NCBI RefSeq assembly: GCF_900105355.1
Contig: NZ_FNSC01000001.1
Span: forward strand, 2,356,001 to 2,420,000
DNA: 64,000 nt
Direction: 5' to 3'
Source: Pseudomonas anguilliseptica
GTDB taxonomy: Bacteria > Pseudomonadota > Gammaproteobacteria > Pseudomonadales > Pseudomonadaceae
Every line of letters begins with the position of its first letter. The first letter of the stretch is position 1. A program made the translations under genes and the position numbers. Shown piece after piece: positions 1 to 8,861 of this stretch. The notes under the pieces are model-generated. The model had not been told where the DNA came from and made no database searches. It was given only the letters and a program-made list of their open reading frames with translations.

Positions 1-1261
1 TCTTGCCGACCTGCGCGCCAGGGATGCCAGCCTCGCCAGTCAGGGCGCCGAGAATATCGCCGGGGCGCAGCTTGTCTTTGCGCCCGGCACCGATGCACAG
101 GGTAATCATCGGTGGCTGCAGTGGTGCGCCGCCCTGGTGTTTGAGGCTGCTCAGTGGATGCCAGTTGAGCGGCGCCCTTTGCAGGGTTTCGATGGCCTGG
201 GCGCGATGGCCTTCGGCAGGGGCTACCAGGCTCATGGCCAGCCCCTTTTCACCGGCACGACCGGTGCGGCCGACGCGGTGAATGTGAATTTCCGAGTCGC
301 GCGCCAGTTCCACGTTGATCACCATGTCCAGCGCATCGATATCCAAGCCGCGGGCGGCGACATCGGTGGCCACCAGTACCGACAGGCTGCGGTTGGCAAA
401 CATCGCCAGCACCTGGTCACGGTCGCGTTGTTCCAGGTCACCATGCAGTGCGGCGGCCGAGATGCCTTTGGCGGTCAGGTGGTCGACCACGTCCTGGCAC
501 TGCTGCTTGGTAAAGCAGAAGGCCACGCAGGACTGCGGGCGGAAGCTGTTGAGTAGCTTGACCACGGCGTCCAGGCGCTCTTCCGGAGCGATTTCGTAGA
601 AGCGCTGCTCGATCTGCGTGTCGTCGTGCAGGGCCTCGGCCTTGACCTGCTGCGGGTCGCGCATAAAGGCCGCGGCCAGTTGCTTGATCCCGGCCGGGTA
701 GGTGGCGGAGAACAGCAGGGTCTGCCGACGGCTCGGGGTCTGCCCGATGATATCGGCGATGCTGTCGTAGAAGCCCATGTCGAGCATGCGGTCGGCTTCG
801 TCGAGTACCAGGGTATTCAGGCCGTCGAGCTTCAGGGTGCCCTTGCTCAGGTGCTGCTGGATGCGCCCCGGGGTGCCGACGATGATCTGCGCGCCGTGTT
901 CCAGTGAGCCGATCTGCGGGCCGAACGGCACACCGCCGCACAGGGTGAGAATCTTGATGTTGTCTGCCGAGCGCGCCAGGCGGCGCAGTTCCTTGGCCAC
1001 CTGGTCGGCCAGCTCGCGGGTCGGGCACAGCACCAGCGCCTGACAGCCGAAGTAGCGTGGGTTGAGCGGGTTGAGCAGGCCGATGCCGAAGGCCGCGGTC
1101 TTGCCGCTGCCAGTCTTGGCCTGGGCAATCAGATCCATGCCCTTGAGCATTACCGGCAGGCTCTGCGCCTGGATCGGGGTCATCTCGGTATAACCGAGGG
1201 ACTCGAGGTTGGCCAGCATGGCGGCGGAAAGCGGCAGAGAAGAGAAAGCGGTGTGGGTCAC
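1..1261 (-). CDS. dbpA: ATP-dependent RNA helicase DbpA (3' end beyond window)
   Basis: DEAD-box RNA helicase that in DbpA acts in 50S ribosome assembly by binding a 23S rRNA hairpin. Reading leftward from a GTG at 1261, about 420 residues are visible. They show the Q-motif region (TPIQAQ), motif I AKTGSGKT, motif II DEAD, motif III SAT, motif V ATDVAARGLDI and motif VI HRVGRTGRAG. The last visible part (KLRPGDILGALTGEAGI) matches the start of the DbpA-specific RNA-binding domain, which separates it from RhlE and SrmB. The family is about 460 residues, so roughly 40 are missing beyond position 1. The GTG start is chosen because no in-frame ATG gives the usual short N-terminus; CAGG lies upstream of it. 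Confidence 0.93.
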   Translation of the reverse strand, partial: MTHTAFSSLPLSAAMLANLESLGYTEMTPIQAQSLPVMLKGMDLIAQAKTGSGKTAAFGIGLLNPLNPRYFGCQALVLCPTRELADQVAKELRRLARSADNIKILTLCGGVPFGPQIGSLEHGAQIIVGTPGRIQQHLSKGTLKLDGLNTLVLDEADRMLDMGFYDSIADIIGQTPSRRQTLLFSATYPAGIKQLAAAFMRDPQQVKAEALHDDTQIEQRFYEIAPEERLDAVVKLLNSFRPQSCVAFCFTKQQCQDVVDHLTAKGISAAALHGDLEQRDRDQVLAMFANRSLSVLVATDVAARGLDIDALDMVINVELARDSEIHIHRVGRTGRAGEKGLAMSLVAPAEGHRAQAIETLQRAPLNWHPLSSLKHQGGAPLQPPMITLCIGAGRKDKLRPGDILGALTGEAGIPGAQVGK

Positions 1262-1352
1262 GGTACAGGCCTGCTAAACGAAATGGCGTGCAGTGTAACA
1301 GGCTAGCTGCTGCGGCTTAGCTCTAACGGTCAGCCGGTCTTTGCAATGTGTA

Positions 1353-1394
1353 GAAGCTGTTTCTAACGCGGCAGGGCCGACACGCAGCAGATCG
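1353..1394. repeat. Remnant of the ~200-bp dispersed intergenic repeat (3' block only)
   Basis: This stretch matches the 3' block of the two longer repeats at 33367-33563 and 47898-48108. All three contain AGGGCCGACnCGCAGC followed by GATCGT. Only this block is present, and the IS5-family element sits four bases beyond it. The rest of the gap between dbpA and the IS (1262-1398) shows nothing else I can name. Confidence 0.6.
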
Positions 1395-1398
1395 TTAT
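1395..1398. repeat. Target-site duplication TTAT (left copy; right copy 2591-2594)
   Basis: TTAT occurs immediately outside each end of the IS element. This supports a simple insertion without later rearrangement of the ends. IS5-group elements usually duplicate YTAR, and TTAT departs from that at the last base. Confidence 0.7.
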
Positions 1399-2590
1399 GG
1401 ATCCTCTGAAGTAGCCATGCATTTCTGGCTGACGTCAGCCTCTGCTGATTTCGAAAGTGATAAATCGATCAAAAACGATCAGATTACCGGCTCATTTCTG
1501 TGTTTTTAGCCGCCGCGAGCACCTCGCGGCAGCCATTTCCAGCATTACGGGCGCACCTCTCCTGCATTCGTCAGTAAATGTCGGCGCGCCATCCACAGAT
1601 TTGACAGCGCGAATAAAGTCACCAGTTGCGCCGTGTTTTTGACCAGGCCACGGAAGCGCGTCTTCACATAACCGAACTGACGCTTGATCACCCGAAACGG
1701 ATGCTCGACCTTGGCTCGCACTTGGGCCTTGGCCTTCTCGATTTTGCGCTTGGCTTTGTACAGCGCGCTGCGCTTACCGAGTTTCTTGTAAGTGCTACGC
1801 CGTGCTGCAACCTGCCAGATCACTTGACGGCCCTCATGCTCGGGGCGCTTCTCGACACCGGTATATCCGGCATCGGCCCCCACCATGTTTTCCTCGCCGT
1901 GCAGCAGCTTATCGACCTGGGTGACATCCGCCACGTTGGCGGCAGTACCCACCACGCTGTGCACCAAGCCAGACTCGTCATCCACCCCGATGTGCGCCTT
2001 CATGCCGAAGTAATACTGATTGCCTTTCTTGGTTGAGTGCATCTCAGGGTCACGCTTACCGTTCTTGTTCTTGGTTGAACTCGGCGCGTTGATCAGCGTG
2101 GCATCGACGATGGTGCCTTGGCGCAGCGACAAACCACGGTCACCCAGGTAGCCATTGATCACGGCCAGGATGCCGGCAGCCAGTTCGTGTTTTTCCAGCA
2201 AGCGGCGGAAGTTGAGGATGGTGGTTTCGTCAGGAATGCGCTCCAGAGTCAGCCCGGCAAACTGGCGTAGGATGGTGGTCTCGTACAGCGCCTCTTCCAT
2301 CGCCGGATCGCTGTAACCGAACCAGTTTTGCATCAGATGCACTCGCAGCATCGCCATCAGCGGATAGGACGGTCGGCCGCCTTCACCCTTTGGATAATGC
2401 GGCTCGATCAAAGCGATCAACCCTTTCCACGGCACTACCCGATCCATCTCGATCAGGAACAATTCTTTGCGGGTCTGCTTGCGCTTGCCGGCGTACTCGG
2501 CGTCGGCGAAGGTCATCTGCTTCATCGGAAAACTCGGCGGGTGGAGTGCGGATATTTTGCCAAAATCAGGAAGTCTTTTTCAGACCATCC
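1399..2590 (-). mobile_element. IS5-family insertion sequence, complete, copy 1
   Basis: About 1.19 kb. It is bounded by imperfect terminal inverted repeats: GGATCCTCTGAA at 1399-1410, and TTCAGACCATCC at 2579-2590, which is GGATGGTCTGAA on the other strand. It contains a single intact transposase on the minus strand. A 4-bp direct repeat TTAT flanks it at 1395-1398 and 2591-2594, the duplication size typical of the IS5 group. It lies 9 bp downstream of the priA stop and next to the repeat remnant. A related second copy starts at 63137. Confidence 0.9.
1545..2525 (-). CDS. IS5-family transposase (DDE type)
   Basis: The 326-residue protein has the full layout of IS5-group transposases. The N-terminal domain contains GGRPSYPLMAMLRVHLMQ and the DETTILNFR segment. 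The DDE catalytic core shows its first Asp in IVDATLINA, the second in GADAGYTGV and the Glu in KVEHPFRVIKRQFGY. No frameshift or premature stop is visible, so the element may be active. Transcription runs toward dbpA. The copy at the right edge of the window shares most residues but differs at scattered positions. Confidence 0.95.
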   Translation of the reverse strand: MKQMTFADAEYAGKRKQTRKELFLIEMDRVVPWKGLIALIEPHYPKGEGGRPSYPLMAMLRVHLMQNWFGYSDPAMEEALYETTILRQFAGLTLERIPDETTILNFRRLLEKHELAAGILAVINGYLGDRGLSLRQGTIVDATLINAPSSTKNKNGKRDPEMHSTKKGNQYYFGMKAHIGVDDESGLVHSVVGTAANVADVTQVDKLLHGEENMVGADAGYTGVEKRPEHEGRQVIWQVAARRSTYKKLGKRSALYKAKRKIEKAKAQVRAKVEHPFRVIKRQFGYVKTRFRGLVKNTAQLVTLFALSNLWMARRHLLTNAGEVRP

Positions 2591-2599
2591 TTATAGGCT

Positions 2600-4819
2600 C
2601 TAGAACAGGTCGATGGGATCTACGTCCAATGACCAGCGTACTGCGCGGCCGCTGGGCATCTGTTCCAGGGCGTGCATCCAGGTGTTGAGCAGGCGGTGCA
2701 GCGGCGCGCGGGCGTTGGCTTGCACCAGCAACTGCGCGCGGTAACGACCGGCACGGCGCTCCATCGGTGCGGGGACCGGGCCGAGTAGTTCGATGCCGCT
2801 GAGTTTCAGCTCGTTCAGCAACAGCTCGGCTTCCGTGCAGGCGTCGTCGAGAAAGCCTTCGGCCTGGCCGGGTTTGTGCGCTTCGGCGCGCAGCAGGGCC
2901 AGGTGGCAGAATGGCGGCAGGCCGGCGCTGCGGCGCTCGCTCAGGGCCTGTTCGGCGAAGGCGAAGTAGCCCTGCTCGGTCAGCTGCACCAATAAAGGAT
3001 GGTCGGCCAGGTGGCTCTGGATAATCACCTTGCCCGGTTCCTCGGCGCGGCCGGCGCGCCCGGCCACCTGCACAATCAGCTGAGCCATGCGCTCGCTGGC
3101 ACGGAAGTCGGCGGAAAACAGACCGCCATCGGCATCGAGAATCGCCACCAGGGTCACGCGGGGGAAGTGGTGACCCTTGGCGAGCATCTGTGTGCCGACC
3201 AGGATGCACGGCTCGCCGCGCTGCACGGTGTTGAACAGGGTGGTCATGGCCTCCTTGCGCGAGGTGCTGTCGCGGTCGACGCGCAAGACCGGCACGTCGG
3301 GGAAGAGAATCTCCAGGCGTTCTTCGGCGCGCTCGGTGCCGGCGCCGACCGGGCGTAGGTCGACGTTATTGCACTTCGGGCAGTTGCTCGGCTGGCGCTC
3401 GACGTGGCCGCAGTGGTGGCAGCGCAGCTCGCGTGAGCGCTGGTGCACGGTCATCCGCGCGTCGCAGCGCGGACACTCGGATAGCCAGCCGCAGTCGTGG
3501 CAGAGCAGGGTCGGGGCAAAGCCGCGGCGGTTGAGGAACACCAGCACCTGCTGGCCGGCCTGCAGGGTTTGGGCGATCGCCTGTTGCATGGGGCCGGAGA
3601 TGCCAGAATCCAGCGGTCGGCTTTTCACATCCAGGCGCAGAAAGCGCGGCTGCTTGGCGCCGCCGGCGCGTTCATGCAGATGCAGCAGGGCGTAACGGCC
3701 GTTGTGGGCGTTGTGCAGGCTTTCCAGCGAGGGCGTGGCCGAGCCCAGCACGATCGGGATGTTTTCCTGATGCGCGCGCACCACCGCCAGGTCGCGGGCG
3801 TGGTAGCGCAGGCCTTCCTGTTGTTTATAGGAGGCGTCGTGTTCCTCGTCGATAATGATCAGCCCCGGCCGCTGCATCGGGGTGAACAGTGCCGAGCGGG
3901 TGCCGATGATGATGTCGGCCTCGCCATCACGCGCCGCCAGCCAGGCGTCCAGGCGTTCGCGGTCATTGACCGCCGAGTGCAGCAGGGCAATGCGGGCGTT
4001 GAAGCGTTGCTCGAAGCGCGCCAAGGTCTGCGGCCCAAGGTTGATCTCCGGGATCAGCACCAGGGCCTGCTTGCCGGCCTCCAGGGTTTCGCGAATCAGC
4101 TGCAGGTACACCTCGGTCTTGCCGCTGCCGGTCACCCCGGCGAGAAGAAAAGCGTTGAAACTGCCGAAACCTGAGCGGATCGTTTCGCTGGCCGTGCGCT
4201 GTTCGGCATTCAGTGGCAGTTCCGGCTGCGCCAGCCAGTTGGCGTGGCGCTCGCTTGGCGCATGGCGGCGCACGTCAATCTGCACCAGGCCCTTTTCCAG
4301 CAGCAGGTCGAGGCTGTCCTTGTTCAGCTGCAGTTTGCTCAGCAGTGCATGGGCAACGCCGTGGGGGTGCTGGGCCAGGGTTTTCAGGGCGTCGCGCTGG
4401 CGCGGTGCGCGGCTCAGGCGTGGATCGTCCAGTTGTGCGCCGGGTGTGACCGACCAGAAGCGCTGCTGGCGCACTTCCGCCGGCTCGCCCTGGCGCAGCA
4501 GTACCGGCAGCGCCCAGCTCAGGGTGTCGCCCAGGCTGTGCTGGTAATACTGCGCGGTCCACAGGCACAGCTTGAACAGTGCGGGCGGCAGTGGCGACTG
4601 GGCGTCAAGCAACTGCAGGGCGGGCTTGAGTTTGTCGGCCGGCACGTCGCTGTGCTCGGTCAGCTCGATCAGGATGCCGATCATTTCGCGTCGGCCAAAC
4701 GGCACGCGCAGTCGCGCGCCGGGTTGCAAGGCGCTGCGCGGCACACCGGGCGGGGCGCGGTAGTCGAACAGGCGGCGCAGCGGCGAGGGCAAGGCGAGGC
4801 GCAAAATAACGTCGGGCAA
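2600..4819 (-). CDS. priA: Primosomal protein N' (replication restart helicase PriA)
   Basis: A 3'-5' superfamily 2 helicase that reloads the replisome at stalled forks. The 739-residue product has the N-terminal DNA-binding domain, Walker A GVTGSGKTE, the DEEH box (IIDEEHDASYKQQ), and a zinc-binding insertion with paired cysteines (CHDC, CPRC, CHHC, CPKC). The helicase C-terminal motifs include VAGRAGRA. The start is TTG at 4819, preceded by AGGAG with about 8 bases spacing and followed by the conserved MPDVILRLALPSP N-terminus. The gene ends 9 bp before the IS element, so any native terminator has probably been displaced. The last residues, DPIDLF, match the last five of PonA. Confidence 0.97.
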   Translation of the reverse strand: MPDVILRLALPSPLRRLFDYRAPPGVPRSALQPGARLRVPFGRREMIGILIELTEHSDVPADKLKPALQLLDAQSPLPPALFKLCLWTAQYYQHSLGDTLSWALPVLLRQGEPAEVRQQRFWSVTPGAQLDDPRLSRAPRQRDALKTLAQHPHGVAHALLSKLQLNKDSLDLLLEKGLVQIDVRRHAPSERHANWLAQPELPLNAEQRTASETIRSGFGSFNAFLLAGVTGSGKTEVYLQLIRETLEAGKQALVLIPEINLGPQTLARFEQRFNARIALLHSAVNDRERLDAWLAARDGEADIIIGTRSALFTPMQRPGLIIIDEEHDASYKQQEGLRYHARDLAVVRAHQENIPIVLGSATPSLESLHNAHNGRYALLHLHERAGGAKQPRFLRLDVKSRPLDSGISGPMQQAIAQTLQAGQQVLVFLNRRGFAPTLLCHDCGWLSECPRCDARMTVHQRSRELRCHHCGHVERQPSNCPKCNNVDLRPVGAGTERAEERLEILFPDVPVLRVDRDSTSRKEAMTTLFNTVQRGEPCILVGTQMLAKGHHFPRVTLVAILDADGGLFSADFRASERMAQLIVQVAGRAGRAEEPGKVIIQSHLADHPLLVQLTEQGYFAFAEQALSERRSAGLPPFCHLALLRAEAHKPGQAEGFLDDACTEAELLLNELKLSGIELLGPVPAPMERRAGRYRAQLLVQANARAPLHRLLNTWMHALEQMPSGRAVRWSLDVDPIDLF

Positions 4820-4877
4820 ACGATAGGCTCCTGGTTGCAGGGCGCGATCTTAGCATGCGGCCAGTCGACGGCCGGCC

Positions 4878-4905
4878 TTGCGTCGCGGCGGTGCTCTGGT
4901 ATTAT
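4878..4905 (+). promoter_or_regulatory. Probable sigma70 promoter for rpmE
   Basis: TTGCGT at 4878-4883 and TATTAT at 4900-4905 are separated by 16 bp, in the 156-bp gap between divergent priA and rpmE. The transcript would have a leader of about 65 bases. This is motif matching only; I see no zinc-regulator (Zur) box I would trust. Confidence 0.4.
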
Positions 4906-4975
4906 CGCCGGCCTATTTCCGTGCGGTACCTGACAATAGTGTCTGGTGGCGGCACGACAGCCCTGAGGAATCATC

Positions 4976-5191
4976 ATGAAAGCCGATATCCACCCGAACT
5001 ATGTAGCCGTCACCGCCACTTGCAGCTGTGGCAACGTGATCGAAACTCGCTCCACCCTGGCCAAGCCACTGAGCCTGGACGTGTGCAACGAGTGCCACCC
5101 GTTCTACACCGGCAAGCAGAAAATGCTGGATACCGGCGGCCGTGTTGATCGCTTCAAGCAGCGTTTCGGCATGTTCGGCGCCAAGCAGTAA
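4976..5191 (+). CDS. rpmE: 50S ribosomal protein L31, zinc-binding (C+) type
   Basis: The 71-residue protein matches bacterial L31. It keeps the four cysteines of the zinc-binding form (CSC near residue 16 and CNEC near 37-40), so it is the C+ paralogue used when zinc is plentiful. The start has GAGGAA just upstream. It is followed by a rho-independent terminator at 5239-5267 that lies inside the beginning of the next reading frame. Confidence 0.97.
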   Translation: MKADIHPNYVAVTATCSCGNVIETRSTLAKPLSLDVCNECHPFYTGKQKMLDTGGRVDRFKQRFGMFGAKQ

Positions 5192-5205
5192 GCTTGCGCG
5201 CAGCG

Positions 5206-5958
5206 ATGCAGACCCGCATGGGTTGCACCGCGCTACTGAAAAAGGCGTCCCTTGTGGGCGCCTTTTTCGTTTTCGGCGTTTATGCCGGCGGTGCTCTGGC
5301 GTTCTGTCCGACACCGGGCAACTTGCCCAGCGCCAAGGTGCAGCGGGTGGTGGACGGCGACACTCTGCGTCTGGTCGATGGCCGCACAGTGCGTTTGATC
5401 GGCTTGAATAGCCCGGAGATGGGCCGGCAGGGGCGTTCCGCCGAGCCTTTTGCCGAGGCAGCGCGCAAGCGCCTGCAGGCGCTGGTAGCGGCCAGTTATG
5501 ACCGGGTGACCTTGCAGCTTGGTCGGCAGGCCAAGGACCACTACGGGCGTACCCTGGCGCATGCCTATGACAGCCGTGGCCGCAATCTGGAGGCGCAGTT
5601 GCTGGCCGAAGGCTTGGGCTATCAGGTGGCGGTTGCGCCTAATCTGGCGCTGGTGCAGTGCCAGCAAGCCGCCGAACAGTTGAAAAGCGGCGGCTTTGCT
5701 CTGCTGCAAGGCCAGGTTGAACGTGTCGAGCGCAATGGCGGCGGCCTGTGGCTGGAAATGGGCGATTCGCTGGTGCTGCATATCGCTCCCCGGGGGTTGA
5801 GCAATTTTGATCTGCGTGCTGTCGAAAACCTTGAAGGTCGCCAGGTCGAGGTTCGCGGCTGGGTCATCGACCGTTCCAGGCGTGGCGGCTTGCGTGCGGG
5901 GCAGGCGCGCTGGATGCTGCCATTGACCGATCAGGCCATGTTGGAGGTGTTGCCATGA
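5206..5958 (+). CDS. Secreted thermonuclease-family (SNase-like) protein
   Basis: About 250 residues. A signal peptide (two lysines, a hydrophobic stretch, GGALA before FCPTPG) is followed by a staphylococcal-nuclease domain with VVDGDTLRL, VRLIGLNSPE and the downstream KDHYGRTLAH segment. SNase catalytic positions Asp, Arg and Glu are represented in VDGDT, LIGLNSPE and YGRT. A C-terminal part of about 80 residues looks like an OB-type add-on (VERNGGGLWLEMGD). The start is unsettled: in-frame TTG 5194, ATG 5206 and ATG 5218 all lack a clear ribosome binding site. It overlaps the next gene by ATGA. A predicted exported phosphodiesterase of unknown substrate. Confidence 0.85.
   Translation: MQTRMGCTALLKKASLVGAFFVFGVYAGGALAFCPTPGNLPSAKVQRVVDGDTLRLVDGRTVRLIGLNSPEMGRQGRSAEPFAEAARKRLQALVAASYDRVTLQLGRQAKDHYGRTLAHAYDSRGRNLEAQLLAEGLGYQVAVAPNLALVQCQQAAEQLKSGGFALLQGQVERVERNGGGLWLEMGDSLVLHIAPRGLSNFDLRAVENLEGRQVEVRGWVIDRSRRGGLRAGQARWMLPLTDQAMLEVLP
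5239..5267 (+). terminator. Rho-independent terminator of rpmE, inside the next gene
   Basis: The stem is AAAAAGGCG(T)CCC paired with GGGCGCCTTTTT, around a TTGT loop with one bulged T, and it ends in a run of T. The same bases encode the Lys-Lys and hydrophobic start of the signal peptide of the nuclease downstream (KKASLVGAFF). The hairpin is therefore both terminator and coding sequence. Confidence 0.75.
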
Positions 5959-7394
5959 TCCTGCGCGTACTGATGCTGTTTGTCCTGCTGATGCAGCTGG
6001 CAGGTTGTGCGGTCAATCCGGCTACCGGTCGCAGTGACTTCGTGATGATGAGCGAGCAACAGGATCTCGACCTCGGCCGTCGTTACAACCAGCAGATCCT
6101 CAAGGAAAATCCGCGTTACGCCGACGAAAAGTTGCAGGCTTATGTGCAGCAGATCGGTGAGCGGGTGGCGAAGAACAGCCACCGTAACCAGTTGGCCTAT
6201 CAGTTCACCGTGGTCGATAGCCCGGACATCAACGCCTTTGCCTTGCCGGGCGGCTATATCTATATCCATCGCGGGCTGCTGGCCTATCTCAGCTCGGAAG
6301 CCGAACTGGCCGCAGTGCTTGGTCACGAGGTGGGCCACGTCACCGCGCGGCACAGCGTGCAGCAGCAAAGCCAGTCCACTGCCTGGGGCTTGCTCGGCCA
6401 GGCCGTGGCGGTTGGCACTGGCGTGGGTGCCGCTGCCGATGTCACCAGCGTACTGGGTAGCGCTTTTGTCCGTGGCTATGGCCGCGATATGGAGCTGGAG
6501 GCTGATGGCCTCGGCGCGCAGTACCTGGCGCGAAGCGGCTATGACCCGCAGGCGATGATTGAAGTGGTCAAGGTGCTGAAGAGTCAGGAAAACTTTGCCC
6601 GTGACCAGGCTGCCGCGCGCGGTGAGGCGCAGCCTGCGGGTGGTTACCACGGGCTGTTTGATACCCATCCGGATAACGATCGGCGCTTGCAGCAGGTGCT
6701 GGGGCCGGCGCGGGCCTTGGCTACCGGGCAGCAGGAGGTCAATCGCGATGCTTTTCTCAAGCACCTGGACGGTTTGCCCTTTGGCGATTCCGCCGAAACC
6801 GGTGTGCGTCGCGGCCAGCGGTTCTACCATGCTGATCTGAACTTTACTCTTGTGTTTCCCCAAGGCTGGGATCTGGTCAACCGCCCAGATGCGCTGATCG
6901 GTCATACCGCCGACCAGCAGGCATTTATCGCGATGACCCTGGAAGACAATCCGCAAAATCTGACGCCGGCTGAGCTGTTGCGCCAGCGCGTCGGCGGTCA
7001 GAGGTTGGTGGCTGGCGTCGAGTTGCAGCAGGCCGGCCTCAAGGGCTATAGCGCGGTGCTTCCAGGCAATGCCGCCAAGCGCGTGGCGGTTATTCAGCAT
7101 GGCCCACGGCTTTACCTGTTTGTCGCTGCGGTGCGTGGTCGCGCCTCGCTGGAAAGCCAGGATGAGCAGTTTCTCCGCGTGATCAAAAGCTTTCGGCCGA
7201 TGACCCGTGCCGAGTACCAGCAGGCGCAGCCGCTGCGTTTGCAGATGGTCAAGGCCAAGCCGGGACAAACCATCGAGGCGCTGGCCAAGGGCAGCAAGTT
7301 GCCGGGGGATGCGCTGAAGACCCTGCGCCTGCTGAATAACCTTTACCCGTCAGGTCAGCCGCGTGCTGGCGACTGGCTGAAGGTCGTGCGCTAG
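5955..7394 (+). CDS. M48-family metalloprotease, lipoprotein (BepA/LoiP-like)
   Basis: The 479-residue product has a lipoprotein signal ending in the lipobox LAGC (Cys at about 17). The zinc-protease motif HEVGH lies near residue 125 in AAVLGHEVGHVTARHS, and the third zinc ligand lies in ELEADGLGAQYL. Related periplasmic proteases (BepA, LoiP) do quality control of outer-membrane proteins. The C-terminal 150 residues end in a LysM-like segment (KAKPGQTIEALAKGSKLPG), suggesting peptidoglycan contact. Its start overlaps the nuclease stop by ATGA, so the two are co-translated. Residue 17 is not followed by Asp, which favours outer-membrane sorting. Confidence 0.9.
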   Translation: MILRVLMLFVLLMQLAGCAVNPATGRSDFVMMSEQQDLDLGRRYNQQILKENPRYADEKLQAYVQQIGERVAKNSHRNQLAYQFTVVDSPDINAFALPGGYIYIHRGLLAYLSSEAELAAVLGHEVGHVTARHSVQQQSQSTAWGLLGQAVAVGTGVGAAADVTSVLGSAFVRGYGRDMELEADGLGAQYLARSGYDPQAMIEVVKVLKSQENFARDQAAARGEAQPAGGYHGLFDTHPDNDRRLQQVLGPARALATGQQEVNRDAFLKHLDGLPFGDSAETGVRRGQRFYHADLNFTLVFPQGWDLVNRPDALIGHTADQQAFIAMTLEDNPQNLTPAELLRQRVGGQRLVAGVELQQAGLKGYSAVLPGNAAKRVAVIQHGPRLYLFVAAVRGRASLESQDEQFLRVIKSFRPMTRAEYQQAQPLRLQMVKAKPGQTIEALAKGSKLPGDALKTLRLLNNLYPSGQPRAGDWLKVVR

Positions 7395-7496
7395 GGCCTG
7401 CGTGCGCATACGGACTTGCCAGTCTTGTGCAGCTGTATACAACTTGCGTATCCTCGGCCGCCTGCCTGTTCAACAGCCCAAAGCGGAAATGCCAAC

Positions 7497-8765
7497 ATGT
7501 CTGATTTGAAAACAGCCGCTCTCGAATATCACGCCAATCCCCGTCCGGGTAAGCTGAGTGTCGAGCTAACCAAGCCCACCGCAACCGCACGCGATCTGTC
7601 CCTGGCCTACAGCCCGGGCGTCGCTGAGCCTGTGCGCGAAATCGCGCGTGATCCGGAACTGGCGTACCGCTACACCGGCAAAGGCAATCTGGTGGCAGTC
7701 ATTTCTGACGGTACCGCTATTCTCGGTCTCGGCGATCTCGGCCCGCTGGCTTCCAAGCCTGTGATGGAAGGTAAAGGCGTGCTGTTCAAGCGCTTTGCTG
7801 GTATCGACGTATTCGACATCGAAGTCGAGTCCGAAAGCCCGCAGGCCTTTATCGACACCGTACGTCGTATCTCGATCACCTTTGGTGGCATCAACCTGGA
7901 AGACATCAAGGCCCCTGAGTGCTTTGAAATTGAACGCACGCTGATCGAACAGTGCGACATTCCGGTGTTCCACGATGACCAGCACGGCACCGCTATCGTC
8001 ACCGCGGCTGGCATGCTCAACGCCTTGGAAATCGCCGGCAAGACTCTGCCAGATGCCAAGATCGTCTGCCTGGGTGCTGGTGCTGCCGCAATCTCCTGCA
8101 TGAAGCTGCTGGTGAGCATGGGCGCCAAGGTCGAGAACATCTTTATGATCGACCGCAAAGGCGTGATCCACGCCGGTCGTGATGACCTCAATCAGTACAA
8201 GGCGGTATTTGCCAGCGAAACCGATAAGCGCACCCTGTCTGATGCCCTGGAGGGTGCTGATGTATTCGTCGGTCTGTCGGGTGCCAACCTGTTGGCCCCT
8301 GAAGACCTCAAGCGTATGGCGGCTAATCCGATCGTGTTCGCCTGCTCCAACCCGGATCCGGAAATCAAGCCAGAACTGGCTCATGAAGTACGTAACGACG
8401 TGATCATGGCCACCGGTCGTTCCGACTACCCGAACCAGGTCAACAACGTGCTGGGCTTCCCGTTCATCTTCCGTGGTGCGCTGGACGTTCGCGCGACCCG
8501 CATCAACGAAGAAATGAAGATCGCTGCTGCCCTGGCTCTGCGTGACCTGGCCAAACTGCCGGTGCCGCAGGAAGTCTGTGATGCCTACGGCGGCATTGCC
8601 TTGTCGTTCGGTCGCGAGTACATCATTCCGAAGCCGATGGATCCACGCCTGATCACTGTGGTTTGCGATGCCGTGGCCAAGGCCGCAATTGAAAGCGGTG
8701 TGGCGACTCTGCCGTATCCGAAGCATTACCCGCTGCAGTCGGTCAACGACGTGTTCAACGGCTAA
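7497..8765 (+). CDS. maeB: Malic enzyme (oxaloacetate-decarboxylating), short form
   Basis: Converts malate to pyruvate plus CO2. The 422-residue protein begins MSDLKTAALEYH and carries the malic enzyme signatures (FDIEVESESPQAF, FHDDQHGTA, VCLGAGAAAISC for the dinucleotide, and IVFACSNPDPEI). It lacks the phosphotransacetylase-like C-terminal domain of the long MaeB enzymes, matching the short form I recall from Pseudomonas. I chose ATG 7497 over the longer upstream reading because the protein starts at the family position and GCGGAA precedes it. The 102-bp leader contains a near-palindrome CTGTATACAA of unknown role. Confidence 0.93.
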   Translation: MSDLKTAALEYHANPRPGKLSVELTKPTATARDLSLAYSPGVAEPVREIARDPELAYRYTGKGNLVAVISDGTAILGLGDLGPLASKPVMEGKGVLFKRFAGIDVFDIEVESESPQAFIDTVRRISITFGGINLEDIKAPECFEIERTLIEQCDIPVFHDDQHGTAIVTAAGMLNALEIAGKTLPDAKIVCLGAGAAAISCMKLLVSMGAKVENIFMIDRKGVIHAGRDDLNQYKAVFASETDKRTLSDALEGADVFVGLSGANLLAPEDLKRMAANPIVFACSNPDPEIKPELAHEVRNDVIMATGRSDYPNQVNNVLGFPFIFRGALDVRATRINEEMKIAAALALRDLAKLPVPQEVCDAYGGIALSFGREYIIPKPMDPRLITVVCDAVAKAAIESGVATLPYPKHYPLQSVNDVFNG

Positions 8766-8785
8766 TCGCTTAGCTCAAGAGCAAT

Positions 8786-8811
8786 AAAAAACCCGCTTTG
8801 GCGGGTTTTTT
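8786..8811 (+). terminator. Rho-independent terminator after maeB
   Basis: AAAAACCCGC, TTTG loop, GCGGGTTTTTT. The A tract and T tract on either side mean it can serve maeB and the convergent ponA. Confidence 0.9.
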
Positions 8812-8861
8812 ATTGGGGCAATTTCCTGCTTGTAAGGCCGCCGCTATGGGCGGCGAGTTAG

